Assembly (NCBI GenBank): GCA_902780385.1 | Contig: CACZFF010000005.1 | Span: 1 to 64,000 of the forward strand | Direction: 5' to 3' | Length of the DNA stretch: 64,000 nt | Origin: an uncultured Lachnospiraceae bacterium | GTDB lineage: Bacteria; Bacillota; Clostridia; Lachnospirales; Lachnospiraceae | Part shown: in pieces, positions 1 to 6,619 of the stretch | Position numbering within the stretch: position 1 is the stretch's first letter | Layout: each line of letters starts with the position of its first letter | Notes under the pieces: generated by a model | The model's input: the letters and a program-made list of their open reading frames with translations, nothing else | Told to the model about the DNA's origin: nothing | Database searches by the model: none | Made by a program: the position numbers and the translations under genes

Positions 1-50
1 GGCGAAAATTTTCAGCTGATCCTCTCGGTGATCGAGAAAAACCTGATCCG

Positions 51-90
51 GGTGGAAGTTACTCTTACAAGGTGGAATTTACTTTTACAA
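51..90. repeat. Two tandem 20-bp repeats near the left edge, possible insertion-sequence end
   Basis: GGTGGAAGTTACTCTTACAA (51-70) is followed directly by GGTGGAATTTACTTTTACAA (71-90), differing at three positions. Tandem 20-bp sites of this kind are typical of the ends of IS21-like elements, where they bind the transposase. No transposase gene is complete in the window: the first 50 bases are open in two frames, but I could not recognise a protein. Calling this an element end is inference. Confidence 0.4.
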
Positions 91-113
91 CTGACCAAAA
101 ATAGTCTTAGGTT

Positions 114-140
114 GGAGACAAAGAACCGTCCCCTGTCTCC
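114..140 (-). repeat. GGGGACGGTTC-type palindromic repeat, copy 1
   Basis: GGAGACA (114-120) and TGTCTCC (134-140) are perfect inverted arms. Read on the minus strand the core is GGGGACGGTTCTTTGTCTCC, matching copies at 58589-58608 and 62808-62827. Similar motifs are scattered in many Firmicutes genomes and resemble REP sequences; no associated transposase is seen here. Confidence 0.65.
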
Positions 141-290
141 GAGTTCACTGATTTTTTCATTTTTGGGGTGTTGCAATAATCAAAGACCAGTGGTATATTG
201 TATGTAGTTTTTAAAACTACATCTTATGTTTTTATCCGCGTACCATGTCGATTCAAACATATGATATATGAAAGGAAGGTTTCATCAATC

Positions 291-554
291 ATGACGGTTA
301 AAGAATTAAAGAAGTTTTTCAAAGATCATCTGGTTCCCTCCCGTCTTTATAAAATGAAGGGCGGCAACCACAAAAACCGCATTTGCATTACACAGAATAA
401 AAAGAAGGAATGGGAGGTCTATTTCAGCGAAGGAAAGACCAAGATCGGCCTTATGCGGTTCGCCACTGAGAGCGAAGCATGCCAGCGCATGAAAGAGGAA
501 GTCTGTAAGGTAATGGAACAGCTCTACGGACTGAGCTGGAAAGGGTTCGCCTGA
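291..554 (+). CDS. Small unknown protein, 87 aa
   Basis: I do not recognise the family. The ATG at 291 is preferred over an upstream in-frame start at 198 because AAAGGAAGG (271-279) lies 11 bases before it and the upstream segment reads as unstructured coding. The product is basic and small, beginning MTVKELKKFFKDHLVPS, with no membrane segment or signal peptide and no cysteine pair except near the C-terminus. The middle (KNRICITQNKKKEWEVYFSEGKTKIG) looks like a beta-rich fold. A strong hairpin terminator follows at 627-652, so the gene appears to be a single transcription unit. It may be cargo next to the repeat-rich left edge. Confidence 0.6.
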   Translation: MTVKELKKFFKDHLVPSRLYKMKGGNHKNRICITQNKKKEWEVYFSEGKTKIGLMRFATESEACQRMKEEVCKVMEQLYGLSWKGFA

Positions 555-626
555 TCCGCAAGAACAAGAAATAGAGAAAACGCGTATTTTATGATGCAAG
601 AGCATTGTTTACTGCGAATATTGATG

Positions 627-652
627 CGGCAGCCTGACCGGCTGCCGTTTTT
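627..652 (+). terminator. Intrinsic terminator of the small unknown gene
   Basis: CGGCAGCC (627-634), loop TGACC, GGCTGCCG (640-647), then TTTTT. It lies 73 bases after the stop at 554. Confidence 0.85.
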
Positions 653-670
653 CTGTCATCCTTTACTTCA

Positions 671-715
671 AAAAAAAAAGCACTGCCCGGGATAATTCCG
701 GAGCAGTGCTCTTTT
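671..715 (-). terminator. Terminator of ppdK
   Basis: Arms AGCACTGCCCGG (679-690) and CCGG-A-GCAGTGCT (698-710) are flanked by an A-run (671-679, a U-tract on the minus transcript) and by CTTTTT on the other side. It can work in both directions and separates ppdK from the convergent gene at 291-554. Confidence 0.85.
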
Positions 716-755
716 TCATTTGCCGATACCTGTCGGATCGGGGCGAAATGTCTTA

Positions 756-3377
756 TTACTTGTCGTTGATGGCTGCCTGTGCTGCTGCAAGTCTCGCGAT
801 CGGAACGCGGAAAGGTGAGCAGGAGACATAGTCCAGACCTACCTTGTGGCAGAACTCGATGGAAGCGGGATCTCCGCCGTGCTCGCCGCAGATGCCCAGG
901 TGGATGTCAGGGCGGACCTTGCGGCCCTTCTCTGCTGCCATAGCGATCAGCTGGCCGACGCCGTTCTGGTCGAGGTGTGCGAAGGGATCAGACTCGTAGA
1001 TCTTGCTTGCATAGTAATCCTGCAGGAACTTGCCGGCATCGTCACGGGAGAAGCCGAAGGTCATCTGGGTCAGATCGTTGGTGCCGAAGCTGAAGAACTC
1101 GGCTTCCTCTGCGATCTCATCTGCCATCAGAGCGGCACGAGGAATCTCGATCATGGTACCGACCTTGTACTGGATATCGGAATTCATCTCAGCCTTGACC
1201 TTCTCAGCGGTCTCGACGACAGTCTTCTTGACGAATGCAAGCTCTTTCTTGTCGCCTACCAGAGGGATCATGATCTCGGGAACGATGTGATAGCCTTCCT
1301 CTGCGTTGACTTCGATAGCAGCTTCCATGACAGCTCTGGTCTGCATGCGTGCGATCTCGGGGAAGGTGACAGCCAGACGGCAGCCGCGGTGACCCATCAT
1401 GGGGTTGAACTCGTGCAGAGCGTCGCAGCGTTCCTTGACTTCCTGTACGGAGATGTTCATGAGCTTGGCCAGATCTTCGATCTCAGGCTCAGTGGTGGGA
1501 ACGAACTCGTGGAGAGGCGGATCCAGGAAACGGATGGTGACCGGACGGCCTTCCATTGCCTTGTAGATGCCCTTGAAGTCGCCCTTCTGGAAGGGGATCA
1601 GCTCGTTGAGGGCAGCCTCACGCTCTTCGGTGGTATCGGAGAGGATCATTCTGCGGATCTTCGGAATTCTGTCGGGGTTGAAGAACATGTGCTCGGTTCT
1701 GGTCAGACCGATACCTTCAGCGCCCATGCGGACTGCGTTTGCAGCATCCTCGGGAGTATCAGCATTGGTGCGGACTTTGAGCCTGCGGGCTGCGTCTGCC
1801 CATGCCATGATGCGCTGGAAGTTGCCGCTGATGGAAGCTTCCACAGTCTGGATATCGCCGAGATAGATCTTACCGGTGGAGCCATCGAGGGAGATGTAGT
1901 CGCCCTCTTTGATCTTGTGGCCGCCCAGCTCGATGTACTTCTCATCTTCGAAGACCTTGAGTTCGCCGCAGCCGGAGACACAGCAGGTGCCCATGCCGCG
2001 GGCAACAACTGCAGCGTGGCTGGTCATGCCGCCGCGCATGGTCAGAACGCCCTCAGCGGCGTGCATACCCTCGATATCTTCGGGGGAAGTCTCCTGACGG
2101 ACCAGGATGACACGGCTGCCTGCAGCGTGTGCGGCAACAGCGTCGTCAGCGTTGAAGTAGATGCGGCCAGCAGCTGCGCCGGGGGATGCCGGAAGAGCTT
2201 CGCCGATCTGCTCGCCGTTCTTGAGAGCGGCAGCATCGAATACGGGGTGCAGCAGCTGATCTAGGGACTTGGCTTCGATTCTGCAGACTGCTTCCTCGGG
2301 GGTGATCATGCCTTCGTCAACGAGATCGCAGGCGATCTGGATTGCAGCGTGCGCGGTGCGCTTGCCGTTTCTGGTCTGCAGGAAGAAGAGCTTGCCTTCC
2401 TCAATGGTGAACTCCATGTCCTGCATATCGCGATAGTGCTTCTCGAGCTTGTCAGCGATGGAGACAAACTGCTTGTAGCACTCGGGAAGATCCTTCTCGA
2501 GCTGTGTGATCTTGGAAGGTGTGCGGATACCTGCAACGACGTCTTCACCCTGTGCATTGATCAGGTACTCGCCGAAGATACCCTTGGCGCCTGTAGCGGG
2601 GTCACGTGTGAACGCAACGCCGGTACCGGAAGTGTTGCCCATGTTGCCGAAGACCATGGACTGAACGTTGACAGCGGTACCCCAGGAATAAGGGATATCG
2701 TTCATCATACGATAGTAGTTTGCGCGGGGGTTGTCCCAGGAACGGAAAACAGCCTTGATGGCTTCCATCAGCTGAACCTTGGGATCCTGAGGGAACTCTT
2801 CGCCCATCTTCTCTTTGTAGATCGCCTTGTACTGAGCGATGACATCCTGCAGATCCTCTGCGGTCAGCTCGGTATCAAAGGTATAGCCGTGCTCTTTCTT
2901 CACACCCTCAAGGATGCTGTCGAAGAAAGTCTTGCTCATTTCCATAACGACGTCAGAGAACATCTGGATGAAACGGCGATAGGAATCATATGCAAAACGA
3001 GGATTGCCGGTCTTCTGTGCAAAGCCCTTGACGGAAACATCGTTGAGACCCAGGTTCAGGATCGTATCCATCATGCCGGGCATGGAAGCGCGCGCGCCGG
3101 AACGAACAGAAACCAGGAGAGGATTCTCCGTGTCGCCGAACTTCTTGCCCTGAACGCCCTCAAGCCATGCAAGTGCCTCGAAGATCTGCTTCTGCGTATC
3201 TTCATTGATGGTCTTGCCATCATTGTAATAATCCGTGCAGGCCTCAGTGGAAATCGTGAAGCCGTTCGGGATGGGCAGACCGATGTTGGTCATCTCGGCA
3301 AGGTTTGCGCCCTTGCCGCCCAGAAGATTGCGCATATCCGCATTACCCTCGCTGAATTTGTAAACTCTTTTGCTCAT
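756..3377 (-). CDS. ppdK: Pyruvate, phosphate dikinase
   Basis: Interconverts pyruvate, ATP and phosphate with phosphoenolpyruvate, AMP and pyrophosphate in the cytoplasm. In anaerobic Clostridia it often replaces or supplements pyruvate kinase. The 873-aa length is normal for the family. The N-terminal ATP-grasp part carries GGKGANLAEM (20-29) and GARASMPGMMDT; the central swivelling domain has the phospho-histidine motif GGMTSHAAVVARG with His454; the C-terminal PEP/pyruvate barrel ends with GICGEHGGDPASIEF. The ATG is preceded by AAGGAGG (3384-3390) at ideal spacing. Transcription is probably monocistronic: a hairpin terminator ends the upstream GDPD gene at 3432-3480, and another follows ppdK at 671-715. 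Confidence 0.97.
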   Translation of the reverse strand: MSKRVYKFSEGNADMRNLLGGKGANLAEMTNIGLPIPNGFTISTEACTDYYNDGKTINEDTQKQIFEALAWLEGVQGKKFGDTENPLLVSVRSGARASMPGMMDTILNLGLNDVSVKGFAQKTGNPRFAYDSYRRFIQMFSDVVMEMSKTFFDSILEGVKKEHGYTFDTELTAEDLQDVIAQYKAIYKEKMGEEFPQDPKVQLMEAIKAVFRSWDNPRANYYRMMNDIPYSWGTAVNVQSMVFGNMGNTSGTGVAFTRDPATGAKGIFGEYLINAQGEDVVAGIRTPSKITQLEKDLPECYKQFVSIADKLEKHYRDMQDMEFTIEEGKLFFLQTRNGKRTAHAAIQIACDLVDEGMITPEEAVCRIEAKSLDQLLHPVFDAAALKNGEQIGEALPASPGAAAGRIYFNADDAVAAHAAGSRVILVRQETSPEDIEGMHAAEGVLTMRGGMTSHAAVVARGMGTCCVSGCGELKVFEDEKYIELGGHKIKEGDYISLDGSTGKIYLGDIQTVEASISGNFQRIMAWADAARRLKVRTNADTPEDAANAVRMGAEGIGLTRTEHMFFNPDRIPKIRRMILSDTTEEREAALNELIPFQKGDFKGIYKAMEGRPVTIRFLDPPLHEFVPTTEPEIEDLAKLMNISVQEVKERCDALHEFNPMMGHRGCRLAVTFPEIARMQTRAVMEAAIEVNAEEGYHIVPEIMIPLVGDKKELAFVKKTVVETAEKVKAEMNSDIQYKVGTMIEIPRAALMADEIAEEAEFFSFGTNDLTQMTFGFSRDDAGKFLQDYYASKIYESDPFAHLDQNGVGQLIAMAAEKGRKVRPDIHLGICGEHGGDPASIEFCHKVGLDYVSCSPFRVPIARLAAAQAAINDK

Positions 3378-3431
3378 TCATAACCTCCTTGTTTATATGT
3401 TCCGCAGTTTTGAATAGCTGCAGTAACTGAC

Positions 3432-3480
3432 AAAAAAAGAATTTTCGTTTCAGACTGCCCTGACAGGCTTCTGAAAACGA
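3432..3480 (-). terminator. Hairpin between the GDPD gene and ppdK
   Basis: TCGTTTCAGA (3445-3454) pairs with TCTGAAAACGA (3470-3480, one bulge). On the minus strand it is followed by TTCTTTTTTT (A-run 3432-3438 on plus). It would end the GDPD transcript and also sits in the ppdK leader region. Confidence 0.65.
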
Positions 3481-3516
3481 CAAAAAGCCACGAACGATCC
3501 CTCCGCGGCATGGGGA

Positions 3517-4383
3517 TCAGGTTGTACGACGGTGTGCGGCTGCGGGAATAAAGCTATCAAAAATAAATACATCAAAATGCGGTTTCGCCCGCTGCAGCTC
3601 ATCCTCGCTTCGCACTGTCCAGGCTGCCGCTTTACCCTTGAAAAGGCGGCGGACCAAAGACCTGGAAAGGTTGCCCTGATATTTGTGATTATAAGCTATA
3701 AAGTCGGGTCTTGTCACGCAATTCGTGACTAAAAACTGTATAAAAAAGCCCGGAGCGATCTTTACAGGTGTGCGGAACTCTTTTTGAAAAATAAAACCGT
3801 CGGAAAGCTGTCCCCGCATAACATCCGGCCTGTTCTTTCGATACCACAGAAGGACCAGGGGATTGAAGGACTCAATACAATAGACACCCTTGTAGTCACG
3901 CAGCAGCTGGTCGGCCGCGCGGCATATGCGAAGGTCAAAGTACTCAACCTTCATCTCTATGATGAGCGGCACTTTTCCGTCGACAGCCCTGAGGGCCTCC
4001 TTGAATGTGGGAATGGGTTCCCCGCAGTCCAGCAGCCTGAATTTCCGCAGTTCCTCCAGTGTATAGTCACATACCCTTCCCTTTTGTCCGCACATACGGT
4101 GAAGAGTAAAATCGTGAAATACAACAGGTACGCCGTCCTTTGTCACCTGGATATCAAACTCGATCCCGTAGCCCTCTTCCACCGCCTTTTTAATGGCGGG
4201 AAGGGAATTCTCCGGCAGCGGTGTCCCATTTTTGTGAAGTCCGCGGTGGGCAAAAAAACGTGTCTGAAATGCAGACTTGTCAGGCTTGCGGATCACTCTC
4301 GGCATGATCGTATAAATATAGGCGCCGGAGACAAGGGCTGTAAACAGCGCGATCTTTCCGGCAGTATTCTTTTTGTTAGACAT
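3517..4383 (-). CDS. Membrane-anchored glycerophosphodiester phosphodiesterase
   Basis: Hydrolyses glycerophosphodiesters to glycerol-3-phosphate and an alcohol. The 288-aa protein has an N-terminal hydrophobic segment (about 10-28) that probably anchors it in the membrane with the catalytic domain outside or at the surface. The GDPD barrel shows FAHRG (His46, Arg47), PENS (57-60), the metal-binding EFD (Glu75, Asp77) and FHD (His90, Asp91), then IIEMK. This is the compact, single-domain bacterial type. The ribosome binding site (AGAAG) is weak. The gene lies alone between ppdK and the divergently transcribed ABC-F gene; no operon partner suggests a specific substrate. Confidence 0.9.
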   Translation of the reverse strand: MSNKKNTAGKIALFTALVSGAYIYTIMPRVIRKPDKSAFQTRFFAHRGLHKNGTPLPENSLPAIKKAVEEGYGIEFDIQVTKDGVPVVFHDFTLHRMCGQKGRVCDYTLEELRKFRLLDCGEPIPTFKEALRAVDGKVPLIIEMKVEYFDLRICRAADQLLRDYKGVYCIESFNPLVLLWYRKNRPDVMRGQLSDGFIFQKEFRTPVKIAPGFFIQFLVTNCVTRPDFIAYNHKYQGNLSRSLVRRLFKGKAAAWTVRSEDELQRAKPHFDVFIFDSFIPAAAHRRTT

Positions 4384-4521
4384 AAACTTCTATACTATAT
4401 GGCAGGTTCTGATCCTTTCACAGGAACATGTCCGGTAGGTATCAGATATAAAAGATAGAATTTTCAGACAATTGCATACAATTCTTATCAGGTCATTATA
4501 GCACCCTTTTACCCTGCCCGC

Positions 4522-4575
4522 CACCTCTATATGATTATATTTGTTTCTCACCTCTATATGATTATATTTGTTTCT
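4522..4575. repeat. Perfect 27-bp tandem duplication
   Basis: The unit beginning CACCTCTATATGATTATATT occupies 4522-4548 and again 4549-4575 with no mismatch. AT-rich, between divergent genes. Confidence 0.9.
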
Positions 4576-4715
4576 CAGGAAAAGATTCACAGGCCAGGAT
4601 TCACAGACTATGATTGCATAATCGGTGACCGGTGTCTGGTCGGTCTGGTCGGGGTCTTTCCCGGGCGCTGAAACATGCCTTGCTTTTTCCTTCATTATAA
4701 TGTATTCTTTTTAAG

Positions 4716-4744
4716 TTGCGATATACCGTATTTTCCTATATATT
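4716..4744 (+). promoter_or_regulatory. Sigma-A-type promoter of the ABC-F gene
   Basis: TTGCGA (4716-4721), 17-base spacer, TATATT (4739-4744). The transcript would have a leader of about 125 bases before the ATG at 4876. Confidence 0.6.
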
Positions 4745-4875
4745 AAGTAAAGTATGGTTTTTACTATTTATAGTTATAGTGACAAAGTATCGAAACTGAC
4801 CTTCTCAACCTGTTTCTTATGCTGTTTCCGATCACGAGGAAACTGCAGCCGCTGAAAAAGAAAGGTATATAGAAA

Positions 4876-6513
4876 ATGATTCAAGCAAACGGTGTCACAC
4901 TCCGCCTGGGAAAAAAGGCTCTGTTTGAAGATGTATCCATCAAATTCACTGAGGGAAACTGCTATGGTATTATCGGTGCCAACGGTGCCGGCAAATCCAC
5001 ATTCCTCCGTATTCTGTCCGGTCAGCTCGAGACCACGAGCGGCAATGTCTCCATCACCGAGGGACAGCGCCTCTCCTTCCTGGAGCAGGACCACAATAAA
5101 TATGACAATCAGATCGTTCTCGATACTGTCATTCAGGGCAACCCCCGTCTGTTCGAGATCCGTGCCGAGAAGGACGCGCTCTATGCAAAAGAGGACTTCT
5201 CCGACGAGGACGGAATCCGCGCCAGTGAACTTGAGACCGAGTTCGCCGAGATGGACGGCTGGGAGGCTGAATCCAACGCGGAAGCATTGCTCAACGGCCT
5301 GGGTATCGAGACCGAGCTCCACGGATATCTGATGCGTGAGATCACCGGAGCACAGAAGGTAAAAGTTCTGCTCGCCCGTGCCCTCTTCGGAAATCCCGAT
5401 GTCCTGCTCCTCGACGAGCCCACCAACCATCTGGATCTGGACGCGATCAACTGGCTCGAGGAGTTCCTGATCAACTTCCCCAACACAGTCATCGTTGTCT
5501 CCCACGACAGATATTTCCTGAACAAGGTCTGCACCTACATTGCCGACATCGACTACGGAAAGATCACGCTCTACGCGGGCAACTACGATTTCTGGTACGA
5601 GTCCTCCCGCCTTCTGATCCGTCAGATGAAGGAAGCCAACAAGAAGAAAGAGGAAAAGATCAAGGAGCTCAAGGAATTCATCTCCCGCTTCTCCGCGAAC
5701 GCCTCCAAGTCCAAGCAGGCGACCAGCCGTAAGCGCGCTCTGGAGAAGATCCAGCTCGAGGAGATCAAGCCCTCCAGCAGAAAATATCCCTACATCGACT
5801 TCCGTCCCGACCGCGAGATCGGCAACGAAGTCCTCACAGTCAGCGGGATCTCCAAGACCATCAATGGGGTCAAGGTTCTGGACAATGTCTCCTTTGTCAT
5901 GGGACACGACGACAAGATCGCATTTGTCGGCAGCCAGGAGCTTGCCAAGACCACTCTGTTTGAGATCCTCATGGGCAATATGGAGCCCGATGAAGGTACC
6001 TACAAGTGGGGCATCACCACCAGCCAGGCTTATTTCTGCAAAGACAACACCAAAGAGTTTGATTCCAGTCTGACCATCACCGAGTGGCTGACCGGCTTCT
6101 CTCCCATCAAGGACGTCACCTATGTCCGCGGATTCCTGGGCCGCATGCTCTTTGCCGGCGAGGACGGTGTCAAGCACGTCAACATCCTCTCGGGCGGCGA
6201 AAAAGTCCGCTGCCAGCTCTCCAAGATGATGATCAGCGGCGCCAACTGCCTGATCTTCGACGAGCCCACAAACCACCTGGATATGGAATCCATCTCCGCA
6301 CTCAACGAGGGCATGATGCGCTTCCCCGGCGTCGAGCTTTTCGCCTGCCGTGACCACCAGGTCGTACAGACCACTGCAAACCGTATCATCGAGATCCTGC
6401 CCGACGGAACCATCATCGACAAGGTCTCCACATACGATGACTACCTCGAGAACAATGCGGACGCAAGAAAGCGCACTGTCTACGTCGCTTCCAGAGACGA
6501 GGATATGAACTGA
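4876..6513 (+). CDS. ABC-F family ATPase, YbiT/YkpA type
   Basis: Soluble protein with two ABC nucleotide-binding domains and no membrane segment; ABC-F proteins act on ribosomes, some giving antibiotic resistance and others tuning translation. Domain 1 (about 1-235) has Walker A GANGAGKST (34-42) and Walker B LLLDEPTNHLD, but a signature ITGAQK in place of LSGGQ. A charged linker rich in Lys and Glu follows. Domain 2 has signature LSGGEK and Walker B LIFDEPTNHLD, but its P-loop reads GSQELAKTT, with Ala for the last Gly, and its switch reads ACRDHQ where SHDH is usual. I recall the AKTT form in Firmicutes YkpA/YbiT-like proteins, so it may be a subfamily trait. The ATG follows GAAAGG after about 11 bases. 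A shared terminator lies at 6558-6598. Confidence 0.92.
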   Translation: MIQANGVTLRLGKKALFEDVSIKFTEGNCYGIIGANGAGKSTFLRILSGQLETTSGNVSITEGQRLSFLEQDHNKYDNQIVLDTVIQGNPRLFEIRAEKDALYAKEDFSDEDGIRASELETEFAEMDGWEAESNAEALLNGLGIETELHGYLMREITGAQKVKVLLARALFGNPDVLLLDEPTNHLDLDAINWLEEFLINFPNTVIVVSHDRYFLNKVCTYIADIDYGKITLYAGNYDFWYESSRLLIRQMKEANKKKEEKIKELKEFISRFSANASKSKQATSRKRALEKIQLEEIKPSSRKYPYIDFRPDREIGNEVLTVSGISKTINGVKVLDNVSFVMGHDDKIAFVGSQELAKTTLFEILMGNMEPDEGTYKWGITTSQAYFCKDNTKEFDSSLTITEWLTGFSPIKDVTYVRGFLGRMLFAGEDGVKHVNILSGGEKVRCQLSKMMISGANCLIFDEPTNHLDMESISALNEGMMRFPGVELFACRDHQVVQTTANRIIEILPDGTIIDKVSTYDDYLENNADARKRTVYVASRDEDMN

Positions 6514-6557
6514 TATTTTCTGATCATTCTGATCATTCATGTAAAATATGCATACGT

Positions 6558-6598
6558 AAAAAAGGATGAACGGGCATCATGTCCGCTCATCCTTTTTT
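6558..6598. terminator. Bidirectional terminator between the ABC-F gene and ppk
   Basis: AAAAAAGGATGAACGGGC (6558-6575) pairs with GTCCGCTCATCCTTTTTT (6581-6598) with few mismatches, giving U-tracts on both strands for these convergent genes. Confidence 0.9.
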
Positions 6599-6619
6599 TA
6601 TGTTACTATGTTACTCTTC

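Larger units (their letters stand above)
4384..4875. other. Intergenic region between the GDPD and ABC-F genes
   Basis: I see no credible gene. It holds a perfect 27-bp tandem duplication (4522-4575), a sigma-A-like promoter for the ABC-F gene (4716-4744), and an untranslated leader of about 125 bases. The leader has a small hairpin (GTTTCC, GATCACGA, GGAAAC near 4823-4842) and a possible 17-codon leader ORF (4819-4872). Confidence 0.6.

Noticed and set aside
846..2264. Long plus-strand open frame (472 codons) opposite ppdK
   Set aside because: It is the complement of a well-conserved ppdK frame; the protein has no recognisable domains, and no ribosome binding site precedes it.
4390..4695. 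101-codon minus-strand frame upstream of the GDPD gene
   Set aside because: It exists only because a 27-bp AT-rich duplication stays in frame; no ribosome binding site and no family likeness.
4774..6540. 588-codon minus-strand frame opposite the ABC-F gene
   Set aside because: Composition is the antisense reflection of the ABC-F codons; the plus-strand protein has clear family motifs.
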